Of a DNA stretch of 64,000 bases, positions 51,085 to 60,515 are shown one piece after another. Position numbers and translations under genes: made by a program. The notes under the pieces were generated by a model. The model saw only the letters and a list, made by a program, of their open reading frames with translations, ran no database searches and was not told the DNA's origin. The stretch comes from a virus. The first letter of the stretch is position 1. Each line of letters begins with the position of its first letter. The stretch lies in IMG/VR virus record IMGVR_UViG_3300047476_002078, positions 230,802 through 294,801 of that record; one strand, given 5' to 3'.

Positions 51085-51378
51085 ATGAAAAAATATGCGA
51101 TAGCTTTAAAAATAGCTGAATTAACTCTCAAAGATATAGTTTATCAGGTTGGAGAGTTAAACCCTTCTTTACACCAAAGAAAAACAGAACAATCTGACCC
51201 AAAAGAAATCATTATGCAGTTAGAAAAAATGCAAAAATGGTTGGAAAACGAAGGTCAAAATATGTCTGAGCTTGTTAATAAAGACATTTTGCCAGAGCAT
51301 CATAAATACCCAGAAATAAGGGGCTTGGTAAAATACTTAGTTGAAGATTCAACCAAACCAAAAAAGGTGATTTACTAA
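51085..51378 (+). CDS. Hypothetical protein, 97 aa
   Basis: Not recognised. Helical, moderately charged (EIIMQLEKMQKWLENEGQNM), without motifs. It ends one base into the following gene, so both are translated together. Neighbours downstream are virion-type genes; a small head- or tail-assembly factor is possible. Confidence 0.55.
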   Translation: MKKYAIALKIAELTLKDIVYQVGELNPSLHQRKTEQSDPKEIIMQLEKMQKWLENEGQNMSELVNKDILPEHHKYPEIRGLVKYLVEDSTKPKKVIY

Positions 51379-51938
51379 TGGCACTTTCAAACTTAATACA
51401 ACGTGACGTATATTTTCTTAAAAAGGGTGACACTATAACAGTATTAGTTAATGAAGAACTAGCTGAAAACGGATGGGCTGGAGGTCATTACTTTTCTTAT
51501 ACTGACTCAATAGTTGTCGATGGTCATGTAGTGCCTGTTGTAAGAAGAGGAAACGGCATCCAAAGAGGTCCGTTTGCAATGTATGGTTCCGATGAGCCTG
51601 AAGATAAATCAATGTCTTATACAGGTCAGCATTTGAAGTATAAATATGCTCAAACAGTATATGGCAATACGCATTTCTTAACACGTATTTTTGAGACTAA
51701 TTCTTATTTTGATAGGACTGGGTTAGACACTCTTACTGACTATCATTCAGTTTCACACGACGTATTAAACCCGACATCTTTTTCATTGCAATATAAGGCA
51801 GGAAACCCTTTATACATTTCAGAAAGAGGTTTTTTAACCACTGAAAAAATAACAGAGGCGAATGAAGTAGTAGCTTATATTTTTCAAGAACCTAAAGAAG
51901 AAAATTCATTGTTTTTAGGCGTAGCTAATATTTCTTAA
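51378..51938 (+). CDS. Hypothetical probable virion protein, 186 aa
   Basis: Not recognised. Beta-rich with glycine and tyrosine (ENGWAGGHYFSYTDSIVVDGHVVPVV and MSYTGQHLKYKYAQTVYGNTHFL), no cysteines, no membrane part. The composition fits a small structural or decoration protein. AAAGGTG precedes the start. The end overlaps the convergent structural gene by 4 bp. Confidence 0.5.
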   Translation: MALSNLIQRDVYFLKKGDTITVLVNEELAENGWAGGHYFSYTDSIVVDGHVVPVVRRGNGIQRGPFAMYGSDEPEDKSMSYTGQHLKYKYAQTVYGNTHFLTRIFETNSYFDRTGLDTLTDYHSVSHDVLNPTSFSLQYKAGNPLYISERGFLTTEKITEANEVVAYIFQEPKEENSLFLGVANIS

Positions 51939-53320
51939 TAAACAATATCTTCAAAAGTAACTGTTCTTCCCTTTTCTAAAGGGTAGTTTCTATTTGTTGG
52001 TTTATCCGCTGTAATTATAGGGGAAGAATTACCAACTCTCTCAGATCGAGAGTTCCAAGGGTCTATAGGTGACTCAACAGATTGATTAAGATTTGTATTG
52101 TTACCTTCTATTCCAACTGAATAAACAATGTCTCCTGCGTCTAATTGTTGCAGAGTAAACATTTGCTGAAATATTGCACCTCTTTGACCAACATAATTTA
52201 TACTACCTACAGAAAATCTTTCTCCTGAAGGTCTAACAATTATATCTCTCTTATTCAACATAGGTGAAGGACCTGTCCAAGTCTCCCAAGTGTAATTAAC
52301 TCTAATACCGATCTCAGTTAATTCTACATTTTTTTCAGCGTCAGGAGGGGCAATAATTACATCGAAAGGACCTTCATATCCACCAACTATGTTAGTACCG
52401 TAACAAATGGGGCAATCTGAAGGAGAATTTTGGTGAACGTCAGAAAAATCATCACAAAGTTGACCATTCCATTTTCTGATAAAAACTTTAACTCTTTCTC
52501 CGCCTTGTTCAAGAATCCAACGGTTTCTTCTTACAGCTTCCTTCCACATCCAATCCGTTTTTTCTTGTTCGTGTAAATTTACAGATTTGCAGAATTCCAA
52601 TTCAGATTCTACTAGCTGACCTTGCGAATTTATCCCTACCGTGGTCAATTTATAAAAAATTCTATTGTGAAGATTCGCTCTTATTCTATTACTGTTTATG
52701 TAATAGCTGACAGTTAAAGCTCCTGCATTATTTAACGGTAATCTTGGAGGGATTAATTTTTCTGTAGCTGGGTCTAATATTTGCTGGCTGATTAGAGTTA
52801 TCTCTCCAGTTAATGCTGATATTTTATGTATCGGAACCTCTAACAACCCGTTCCCATCTCCGTTATCAACTCTAACAATCACGTCTTTTATTTCAGCTAG
52901 ATTGCCTTCATAAAGAGACTTTCCTTGATCTTCTATATTTTTCACAATTGGGAAAAATTTGGTCTTAAAACGCCACTCTTTTTGAGGATTGATGCCTCTT
53001 TCTAAATTTTGAACTTCTTCATTAGTTATAAGGCTATTTGTGGTTTTATCACGATACACTCCGCTACTTAAAGGTTCTGAATTAACCTTGTGGTACGGAC
53101 CTGCTTCAGAATCAAAACTTCTATATAAATTAACTCCAAGGATGGAAAAAGCAGTATTTTCGGGAAGTATGCTAGGGTTGTCCCATCTAACGTCTAATAC
53201 TCCGTTTAAATAAGGTGAAATCACAAAAACATTAATTGGAGGCTTTGGTAATAACGAGGAAGGCTTCCTTTCCGGAATTTCAAATGGTTTATTAGTTTGG
53301 TAAACTTGGTTGAATTTCAT
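51935..53320 (-). CDS. Phage structural protein with Fn3-like N-terminus and CPxCxGT motif
   Basis: A 461-residue protein. Residues about 25-115 (PINVFVISPYLNGVLDVRWDNP then AFSILGVNLYRSFDSEAGPY) have the fibronectin type III pattern. Centrally, RKWNGQLCDDF is followed by DCPICYGTNIVGGYEGPFDV, a CPxCxGTxxxGGYxGP motif seen in phage neck, tail or head-completion proteins. The end is beta-rich. It is likely a virion component near the head-tail junction or baseplate. It overlaps the upstream 122-residue gene by 29 bp, which is large for this genome. Confidence 0.65.
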   Translation of the reverse strand: MKFNQVYQTNKPFEIPERKPSSLLPKPPINVFVISPYLNGVLDVRWDNPSILPENTAFSILGVNLYRSFDSEAGPYHKVNSEPLSSGVYRDKTTNSLITNEEVQNLERGINPQKEWRFKTKFFPIVKNIEDQGKSLYEGNLAEIKDVIVRVDNGDGNGLLEVPIHKISALTGEITLISQQILDPATEKLIPPRLPLNNAGALTVSYYINSNRIRANLHNRIFYKLTTVGINSQGQLVESELEFCKSVNLHEQEKTDWMWKEAVRRNRWILEQGGERVKVFIRKWNGQLCDDFSDVHQNSPSDCPICYGTNIVGGYEGPFDVIIAPPDAEKNVELTEIGIRVNYTWETWTGPSPMLNKRDIIVRPSGERFSVGSINYVGQRGAIFQQMFTLQQLDAGDIVYSVGIEGNNTNLNQSVESPIDPWNSRSERVGNSSPIITADKPTNRNYPLEKGRTVTFEDIVY

Positions 53321-53660
53321 TTTTCTCTAACTTTTCAATGTGTTCATGACACTCAAAAATTTTATCAATCAGATATTGTTTTATTTCAGTTATTTCTTTT
53401 TCACTTGCAAATAAATTAGAAACTTCATCTTCAAAAACATACTCTTTATAAAAGAAACCAATTTGAGAATTAGCGAAGAGTCCATATATCTTATCGCCGT
53501 CAATAACCTCACACTTAATGAAAACTCCGCAATCACATTTCTGATATTTTCTTAGATTACTAAAATCAATAGGTTTTCTATGATCTTTATGAAAATAAAC
53601 GCCTAATTTAAAAAATGCCGAACTAATAAATATAAACAGCCTCGATAAAATATTTTTCAT
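53292..53660 (-). CDS. Hypothetical protein with N-terminal hydrophobic segment, 122 aa
   Basis: Not recognised. The first 22 residues (MKNILSRLFIFISSAFFKLGVY) are hydrophobic with a basic start, likely a signal anchor. KCDCGVFIKCEVIDGD then forms a cysteine-bearing strand region, and the C-terminal half is a charged helix (EITEIKQYLIDKIFECHEHIEKL). It might be membrane-attached. No clear function. Confidence 0.5.
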   Translation of the reverse strand: MKNILSRLFIFISSAFFKLGVYFHKDHRKPIDFSNLRKYQKCDCGVFIKCEVIDGDKIYGLFANSQIGFFYKEYVFEDEVSNLFASEKEITEIKQYLIDKIFECHEHIEKLEKNEIQPSLPN

Positions 53661-53687
53661 TTATAACCCTTAATTATTATCGAGAAA

Positions 53688-55409
53688 TTAAAACTGTTTC
53701 CTTGCAATAGGCTTTCCATGAACAACTAAGTCATAAAACATACTTTTGGTCGGTTGCATTTTTTGGGTCATTTCTGGAAACATACAAAAAAGATTTGTTT
53801 TTGCTCTTGTGACTGCAACATAAAAAAGCCTCAATTCTTCAAAAAATTCTTCGTTTTTGAAAGATGGGAAGACTCCATCATAAATACCCATGACAAAGGT
53901 AGTATCCCATTCCAAACCTTTAGATTGGTGAATGGTTGTCAACACAACTCCATTACTCTCTTTTTCTAAACTGTCTGAAAATATTATATCAGATATGAAT
54001 TTTTTAAGATCGGGATGTGATCTAGCAAAGTCCAAAAATTTTTTTACTGCTACATCTCTGCTAGTATCTGGATGATCTCTCTGCACTACAGGCACGTAAA
54101 AATTTTCAACATTTTTTAAAAATTCTTTTGGGTCACTTGTTTTGAAAATATCTACTATTGGAGAAATTCCTCCATGGTTTACAGAGTTTATTCCACTTGA
54201 AATAGCGGTTTCAGCAAGTTTTTGAGCAGTAACTTTACCGACCTTGGGAATTAATCTAAAAATTCTAGCCCAAGCAATGATGTCTTTTTTATTAGTATAT
54301 GCTCGCATAAAACAAATAACATCTTGGATGTGCGAAGCTGTTAATAAATTTTGACCACTCCACACAGTAAAAGGTATTTTTAATTCAGCTAGTTTTAATT
54401 GAAGTGTTTGGGAAATAAAATGTGATCTATACAAGACAGCCATAGAGTCAAAAGATTTACCTTGGTTTCTAAATTCCAAAATTTTCTGAGCTATATAATT
54501 AACTTCATCCAAATAATTTCCAACTTTAACCAACTTAGCTTTTGGTGCATCGGGGTAATCCTTTACTGCAACAAGTTCAACTTTAGGACTATCAGGCATA
54601 CCTGCTAATATACGATTGGCTACTTTTAGAACTTCCTGAGATGATCTGTAATTTACAGAAAGGGGATAATCCGTAACTCCTTCTTTTGACCAGTCGATGA
54701 ACGATTCCAGTGATGCTCCACGGAAAGAATAAATTGACTGTGCTGCGTCACCGACAATAAAAAGGTTACGGTGTTTTTTAATAAGTTCTTTTGTAATCAT
54801 TGACTGAATTCCAGAGTTATCTTGAGCTTCATCAACAATCACTAATAAGTAATCAAGTGGGAAAAAATCTTTTTTCAGAAGGGTTAAAACATCTTCAAGC
54901 AAATCATCATAATCTTTAAGCTTATTTTTTACTTTAAACTCTTTATATTTTATTTCAACTTCTTTTAAAATAGGGTCATGATAAGGTTTTTGTAAATTAC
55001 GGTGATAACATAAAATTCCTGCTAAATCGCCCATTTGGTAAGAAAAATTTGAATAATCTTCTGTAATTGTTTTTAAAATATCTTGAACATCGTTATCGGT
55101 AATCAATGAATATGTAAGAACCTTAGATAGTAATTGGTGTGCAAAACTATGAAAAGTTCCTGCAAAAACTTTATCTGATTTTTCACCAATGATTTTACGG
55201 AGTCTTGTTTTAAGCTCTATTCCTGCTTTTTTAGTAAATGTTAGAGCTATAATTTTCTCAGGAGGGATACCGTTGTGAACTTCATAAGCGATTTTAGTGG
55301 TAATACATGAAGTTTTTCCTGAGCCTGCTCCTGCGACAACACGCACAATACCTTTGGGGGCGGTAACGGCAGAAAGTTGTTGGGAGTTTAAATGTTTTAA
55401 TAAGTTCAT
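53688..55409 (-). CDS. UvrD/Rep-like SF1A helicase
   Basis: A 573-residue helicase, compact compared with about 700 in bacteria. Motifs in order: LNSQQLSAV (Q motif), VVAGAGSGKTSC (I), ALTFTKKAG (Ia), LVIVDEAQDN (II), IVGDAAQSIYSFRGA (III), LSVNYRS (IV), TTIHQSKGLEWDTTFVMG (V) and LFYVAVTRAKTNLF (VI). The 2B domain seems trimmed. It unwinds 3'-5' in repair or replication. It stands alone on the minus strand between structural genes; 74 bp separate it from the divergent gene at 55484, with a TTTCCGTAAA box near its start. Confidence 0.93.
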   Translation of the reverse strand: MNLLKHLNSQQLSAVTAPKGIVRVVAGAGSGKTSCITTKIAYEVHNGIPPEKIIALTFTKKAGIELKTRLRKIIGEKSDKVFAGTFHSFAHQLLSKVLTYSLITDNDVQDILKTITEDYSNFSYQMGDLAGILCYHRNLQKPYHDPILKEVEIKYKEFKVKNKLKDYDDLLEDVLTLLKKDFFPLDYLLVIVDEAQDNSGIQSMITKELIKKHRNLFIVGDAAQSIYSFRGASLESFIDWSKEGVTDYPLSVNYRSSQEVLKVANRILAGMPDSPKVELVAVKDYPDAPKAKLVKVGNYLDEVNYIAQKILEFRNQGKSFDSMAVLYRSHFISQTLQLKLAELKIPFTVWSGQNLLTASHIQDVICFMRAYTNKKDIIAWARIFRLIPKVGKVTAQKLAETAISSGINSVNHGGISPIVDIFKTSDPKEFLKNVENFYVPVVQRDHPDTSRDVAVKKFLDFARSHPDLKKFISDIIFSDSLEKESNGVVLTTIHQSKGLEWDTTFVMGIYDGVFPSFKNEEFFEELRLFYVAVTRAKTNLFCMFPEMTQKMQPTKSMFYDLVVHGKPIARKQF

Positions 55410-55417
55410 TAAAGAGG

Positions 55418-55427
55418 TTTCCGTAAA
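55418..55427 (+). promoter_or_regulatory. TTTCCGTAAA box in divergent gap
   Basis: A one-base variant of the recurring TTTACCGTAAA box, 9 bp before the UvrD-like start and 57 bp before the structural gene at 55484. A TAATAAT stretch (near 55456) could be the -10 of the rightward fibre operon. Function as an operator is inferred only from recurrence elsewhere. Confidence 0.35.
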
Positions 55428-55483
55428 TTGTTAATCAATACTTAGCTAATTTTAATAATACTTTGAGTTAAGGAAAAAAGTAA

Positions 55484-56746
55484 ATGACAGTATCAAGAGT
55501 CTCACACGACCCTACTAAAAATTATCTTGAAGTTCAATTTAATCAAGACGTTTCGCTTCTTGATTCAGAATTAAACGAACTACAAAAAATATTTCGAGGC
55601 TCTCTCGAAGATACCAGACGTGTATTACTCGGAGTTTCATTTTTTGGCGACGAGTTAAAAGTTGTTCCGGGCGATACTCCAAACTCCGTAAAAGTTAAAG
55701 CAGGTACTCTTTTTTATAAAGGTTTAAGAATTAACTTGGCTGAAGACAAAACAGTAAGTTTTTTATCTACTCCTTTAGCAAACAGAACTGACTGCGTGTT
55801 TATTGAGTTTTACGAGACAGAAATCGACCCTACAGAAGACCCAAATCTTCTTGACCCTGCCGTTGGAGCAGAAACAAGCCAAAGATTAAAACTTGAGTAT
55901 TTTGTAAGGGTAATTGAAGGAGTTGAGTTTCCTACACCTTCTGGAACTAATCAGTTTGTTCAATTAGGTAGATTGAATCGAGTAACAGGTGAACCTAACA
56001 TAACTGAAAGCCAAATTGTTGATGATCGAGCAAAATCAACTCATACTTATGTTATTGATGGGTGTGCTGTTAAAAAATCAGGGGATTTTGAAATTACTGT
56101 AGGGGCAGGCTCCGTAAGAGTGGCGACTGTCGATATGGTAGTTGAAGAAGATGTTGTTTTTAGTATTCCTACAAATTCAACTAGATACATAGTAATTCAA
56201 AATGATTCTGTTCAGGCTTTAGCTTCTCGACCTCTGTCTTATGCTTGTACTTTAGCTATAGTTCAATCCGACAATCTAGGTATTACGATCTTAGATCGAC
56301 GTGATTTTATTCCTATGGTTTATCGTTCAGAAGCTACCGCAGAAACAGAGCAGTTACCGAAACCTCCCACACCTGATACTCAGTCTGGAACGCCTGTTTC
56401 AAAATATAAAGCGGCTACTCAAATCGCACAATTTAAGGTTGTGTGTTTAACAAATACTTCAAATGTAGTGAACTTAGCGAGCAATACAACAAGTGCTACC
56501 GCTCCTGCTATAGCTATCGCTATTCAAACAGTAGGAGTTAATCAAATAGGAAGTTTCATGAAACAGGGTGAAATTACAAACCCTGCTTGGAACTGGGAAT
56601 TAAAGAAGCCTATTTTCTTAGGAATTAATGGTGATTTAACACAAACTCCTCCGACAATTCCCTATACTATAATTCAAAAGGTAGCATTTCCGGTGACGGC
56701 TCAGACTATTGAGTTCAATCCAAGCCTTTACACTATAAGGAACTGA
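55484..56746 (+). CDS. Tail-fibre/baseplate-like protein, 420 aa
   Basis: First gene of the rightward fibre operon, with AAGGA upstream. The N-terminus has LEVQFNQDVSLLDSELNELQ, the same LLDSELN motif as the giant proteins at 10550 and 14061. DCVFIEFYETE and LKLEYFVRVIEGVE match their VFLEVW and RIRVxxGV blocks. A following unit ending in ILDRRDFIPM resembles the DIxDxRPF repeats of the next genes. The final part lacks disulphides or enzymes. It is probably an adaptor that attaches fibres. Stop and next ATG are 1 bp apart. Confidence 0.72.
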   Translation: MTVSRVSHDPTKNYLEVQFNQDVSLLDSELNELQKIFRGSLEDTRRVLLGVSFFGDELKVVPGDTPNSVKVKAGTLFYKGLRINLAEDKTVSFLSTPLANRTDCVFIEFYETEIDPTEDPNLLDPAVGAETSQRLKLEYFVRVIEGVEFPTPSGTNQFVQLGRLNRVTGEPNITESQIVDDRAKSTHTYVIDGCAVKKSGDFEITVGAGSVRVATVDMVVEEDVVFSIPTNSTRYIVIQNDSVQALASRPLSYACTLAIVQSDNLGITILDRRDFIPMVYRSEATAETEQLPKPPTPDTQSGTPVSKYKAATQIAQFKVVCLTNTSNVVNLASNTTSATAPAIAIAIQTVGVNQIGSFMKQGEITNPAWNWELKKPIFLGINGDLTQTPPTIPYTIIQKVAFPVTAQTIEFNPSLYTIRN

Positions 56747-56747
56747 A

Positions 56748-59690
56748 ATGAGTCTTGAGAAATTTTTAGTTGTTAGACCAGACGGACAAGCAGAAAAAAG
56801 TAAATCTTTTGATAAAATTGACTCACGGGCGAGTTCTTTTTTAGCACCTATTCCATCTGAAACAGAAAGCACAACATTTAATATTTTAAGCGGTTCTGTT
56901 TATATTGATAACGCTGTAGTTAATTTTAACGGTTTAACGGTTGATTTATCGACAGGAGCTAATTATGAAGTTTCTGCGATTCCTTCAAACTATTACAACG
57001 TAGCTGTTTTCACTTTATCCCCTTCAGGATTGATCGAAAAGGTTGAAGGTACTTCTTCATCTACAAAAGAAGGGGTAGTAGAACCTTCACTTCCTACAGG
57101 GAACTTTCCGATAGCTAAAGTTATTTTTCAAGATAATGGAATCGGTGGAACAGGAACCGTAAATAATGTTTTAGAAGAAGATATTACAGATATAAGACCG
57201 TTTTTTTACGGTAACTACGGTAAGCCTATTTTTGGAACAGATGCGGTAGCTGACTTTAAAGCTTTACCTACGATTCCAGAATCAGCCTCATTAAGAATTA
57301 CTAGAGGTACGCTCTGGATGAATGACGGAAACTTAGTTTCCATTCCAGATACTACAATTAGTTTTTCAAGCGGCGACTTAATATCTCCTTCAATACCTGC
57401 CAACTGGTACAACAAAGCCATTGTTGCTTTAGATGCTTTTGGAAACATTAAAGCCTTTTGGGGAACCCCTGCTTTAAATTTAGAAGACGTAGGTTTAGCT
57501 CAGACTCCGAAAGAATCAATGCCTATAGCGATTGTTAATGTTAGAGACAATGGCAACGCTAATGCTGGAACTTTAAGAAATATTTTAGTTTCTGATATAC
57601 TGGACGTAAGACCTTTATTTAATAACTTCTTAGGGCAGTTGAGAGCCGAGGATATTAATTATTGTAGAGTTCGTGCTTTCTATCCAGCCAATAAACAAAT
57701 TCAAATTTTTAATGGAATTGTTTATCCTAAAGCAGGTTTATTGGTAGATTTTCCTTATACTACAATAGACTTTTCAACAGGAACAAACGCTGTTCCTGCT
57801 ACAACTCCGGGCTATTATCGAAAAATACTTATCACTTTAAATGCCGCAGGAAGCCCTCTAATTTTTTACGGAAATCCTTCAGTAAATATTTCAGGATTGG
57901 TAGCACCTCCGACACCACGGAATGTTATCGCTTTAGCTTATGTGACTGTTAAAGACGACGGCTCAGGTTTAACAGGTTCTATTTTACCGATCAATGAAGA
58001 AGACATCCAAGATGTAAGACCTTTTTTAGGTGCAAGTGGAGGCGGTGGAGGAGAAGGAACAACAGCTAGTCAGTCTTACAGTGACTACCTAAATACTTCT
58101 ACCTTTGAACAAGGTTTCTACGAAGATTTTTCAGACAGTGATTACATTGATCTTGATAATACTACAGCGGATGCAGATGTTATTGTAGATAACAACACTA
58201 CTTTCCAAGTAGGTGAAACGCTACAAACCACAAATTTGTTTGATAATACGTTTTCATTAACGAACATTCCAAGAGTTTTGATTTTATTATCTGCAAACTT
58301 TTCAGAATTTTTACAGATTGAAGTTACAAATAACGGTGGAATAGATTGGTTTCAGGTAACTACCAATTCAGTAAAAGTTTTTACAACTGTAGGAACAGAT
58401 TTACGTGTTAGATTTACAAATATCGGTACAGGCGAAGTAATACTAACAGATTGGGCTATTTTTTATAATGATGATGAAATAAGCCCTTCGTTTTTATTTT
58501 CAAATGAAAGAGTACCGTTAAATCAAACAATAAATTTTGGTGATAGTGAAATTAATGGAAATGTAATTACATTACAAAATGAAAGATACTATCCTGTAGG
58601 AGAAAACGCTCTTTTAGTATTTAAAAATGGAGAACTTCTAAGACGTGACCCAGAACTTTTGGTTCCTAATTCATATAAAGAATTAAACGCTTCTCAAATA
58701 GAAGTAAATGTTGCACCGCAATCTGGGGATTACTATCAATTAGCAATTCCAGCCGGATTTTTTGGTAAGTCTGTTACAGAATTTACTTCGTCTTTAAATT
58801 TACTGCTTCCTGCCAAATATATAGTTGATGAATTAGTTCGAGCGGTGGAGGGAACTACAGTTAGCGTAAAAACAGCTATTGAAAGTGGCGGAAGAGTTCT
58901 TTTAGAAACCCAGAATTGGGACATAGACTCTCCTATAGAAGTTACCAATAATTGCTACATTTATTCAAAAACCATTGGTGAGACGGCAGTAAACTCTAGT
59001 TTTTCAGAAGCTATATTTGAAATAACTTCTGCAAATGAGTTTACTTTGGAAAACATCAAATTATCATCTCTTGCATTATCTCCAAGCGGTATAGGAGTTA
59101 CAATCGCATCCAGCGGTTCTTCAGCTTACTTTTTCAACTGCATGTTTGAAAATTTAGAAAAAGCTGTTGAGGTTGTTGGAGAATCTGAAACTCTAATGTT
59201 CAAAAATTGTAAATTTAAAGATTGTGAAATACCAGTCATAGCAAAGAATAACGCTACTTTTGAAAATTGTTTTTTTGAAAATTGTAGTGTTAGTGGAGTT
59301 TCTGTCGAAAGCAATAGTTTTGTTATTAATTGTAAGTTTATAAACTGTTCAACTCATGGGTTAATTGTAAACGGATTACATAATGTTATTAAAGGGAATA
59401 ATTTTGATTCCTGTGACAATGGAATTATTATTGAAGCTACAGGTGGAGAAAGCGTTGTAAGTGGAAATAAAATTCTAAATTCTATTTCACACGGTTGCAT
59501 TATTAACGGTGAAAGGGTTGTTCTCAATAATAATATATGTAAAGGGAATGATACTGGAATTAGTATTGAAGGTTCTGAAAATATGATAGAGGGTAATATC
59601 GTTACTGACAACCTAACAGACGGTATTGTGATAGGTCTATCTGCGATTAATAATGAGATAGGTTCAAATGTACTGTTAAGGAATCCATAA
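56748..59690 (+). CDS. Modular tail fibre with tandem repeats and beta-helix, 980 aa
   Basis: Residues about 40-425 hold three tandem units of about 110 residues. Each contains a YYNVAVFTL/WYNKAIVAL/YYRKILITL strand, a phrase like FPIAKVIFQDNG and an ending DITDIRPFF, DILDVRPLF or DIQDVRPFL. A glycine-rich linker follows. A central unit has LLVFKNGELLRRDPE. The C-terminal 200 residues are a right-handed beta-helix with repeated xxxNCxFxxC and GNxxxxN turns (FENCFFENC, INCKFINC, ISGNKIL-like). Beta-helix fibres bind or cut host glycans. It overlaps the next ORF by 1 bp. Confidence 0.82.
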   Translation: MSLEKFLVVRPDGQAEKSKSFDKIDSRASSFLAPIPSETESTTFNILSGSVYIDNAVVNFNGLTVDLSTGANYEVSAIPSNYYNVAVFTLSPSGLIEKVEGTSSSTKEGVVEPSLPTGNFPIAKVIFQDNGIGGTGTVNNVLEEDITDIRPFFYGNYGKPIFGTDAVADFKALPTIPESASLRITRGTLWMNDGNLVSIPDTTISFSSGDLISPSIPANWYNKAIVALDAFGNIKAFWGTPALNLEDVGLAQTPKESMPIAIVNVRDNGNANAGTLRNILVSDILDVRPLFNNFLGQLRAEDINYCRVRAFYPANKQIQIFNGIVYPKAGLLVDFPYTTIDFSTGTNAVPATTPGYYRKILITLNAAGSPLIFYGNPSVNISGLVAPPTPRNVIALAYVTVKDDGSGLTGSILPINEEDIQDVRPFLGASGGGGGEGTTASQSYSDYLNTSTFEQGFYEDFSDSDYIDLDNTTADADVIVDNNTTFQVGETLQTTNLFDNTFSLTNIPRVLILLSANFSEFLQIEVTNNGGIDWFQVTTNSVKVFTTVGTDLRVRFTNIGTGEVILTDWAIFYNDDEISPSFLFSNERVPLNQTINFGDSEINGNVITLQNERYYPVGENALLVFKNGELLRRDPELLVPNSYKELNASQIEVNVAPQSGDYYQLAIPAGFFGKSVTEFTSSLNLLLPAKYIVDELVRAVEGTTVSVKTAIESGGRVLLETQNWDIDSPIEVTNNCYIYSKTIGETAVNSSFSEAIFEITSANEFTLENIKLSSLALSPSGIGVTIASSGSSAYFFNCMFENLEKAVEVVGESETLMFKNCKFKDCEIPVIAKNNATFENCFFENCSVSGVSVESNSFVINCKFINCSTHGLIVNGLHNVIKGNNFDSCDNGIIIEATGGESVVSGNKILNSISHGCIINGERVVLNNNICKGNDTGISIEGSENMIEGNIVTDNLTDGIVIGLSAINNEIGSNVLLRNP

Positions 59691-60514
59691 TGCCATTAAT
59701 AAAACAGCTTAATCAGAAATTAACAAAAATAAGAACCCCTAGAGACACAGATTTAGCCGGAGGTCTTTTTAATTTTAATTTCTTTTTGGGTTCTCAGGGT
59801 ATTGGACCTGATTCTAATATTTTTACGACTACTAGAAGATTTGTAGCAGATGACTACTCTTTGATGGTTTTTAAAAACGGTCAATATCGGTATCAAAACA
59901 TACACTATCTTGCTCTGGACAATCAAAACATTCAATTTATTGAAAGTATTTCATCAACAGATGAAATAGCTATAATTGTTAATGGTGGGAGTATTGTAAG
60001 AGATAATAGTGCTAACAATTTTAACAATATTGTTCAATTAGCTGGGGATTTATACAAAACAGGTTCCGCACAGCTTTTTAACACTGGTGTTAAGGCTTTA
60101 GAAAATCCTGTAAGCTTTCAAGGTTTATTGTCTCCTGTAAAAGCGGTTGTTGGTCCCAATGGAACACATGATCGACTTCAAGACGCAATTGATTTTGTTT
60201 CAGACGGTGCTTTAATCATGATTGATTCTCACGAATTAATACTAACCGAAGCAGTTAATATCAATAAAGATAATATCACTATCATGGGTTGCGGAAGAGG
60301 CTCTGTTATCAGCGGAGACGGTTCTTTCATAGGATTAAATATCACTAATGATGGTGTAAAAATTAAAGGTTTAAAATTTAATAATTTTTCTACAGCTATA
60401 AAGGTTTCTTCGGAATCTTGTATGGTTATTGAGAATTATTTTACAAACAATACAATTGATGTGGATTACAGCGGAATCGTTAAACTGATTCTTGAAAACA
60501 ATTTAAAAGAGTAA
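59690..60514 (+). CDS. Short tail-fibre protein with beta-helix end, 274 aa
   Basis: N-terminal beta part (GGLFNFNFFLGSQGIGPDSN, then LMVFKNGQYRYQN) is related to the VFKNG unit of the previous fibre. From about residue 150, VVGPNGTHDRLQDAIDFVSDGALIMI and LTEAVNINKDNITIMGCGRGS give the start of a pectate-lyase-type beta-helix that ends early. It may be a short fibre, a chaperone-like tip or part of a split fibre with its neighbours, since genes are separated by only 1 bp. Confidence 0.72.
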   Translation: MPLIKQLNQKLTKIRTPRDTDLAGGLFNFNFFLGSQGIGPDSNIFTTTRRFVADDYSLMVFKNGQYRYQNIHYLALDNQNIQFIESISSTDEIAIIVNGGSIVRDNSANNFNNIVQLAGDLYKTGSAQLFNTGVKALENPVSFQGLLSPVKAVVGPNGTHDRLQDAIDFVSDGALIMIDSHELILTEAVNINKDNITIMGCGRGSVISGDGSFIGLNITNDGVKIKGLKFNNFSTAIKVSSESCMVIENYFTNNTIDVDYSGIVKLILENNLKE

Positions 60515-60515
60515 T

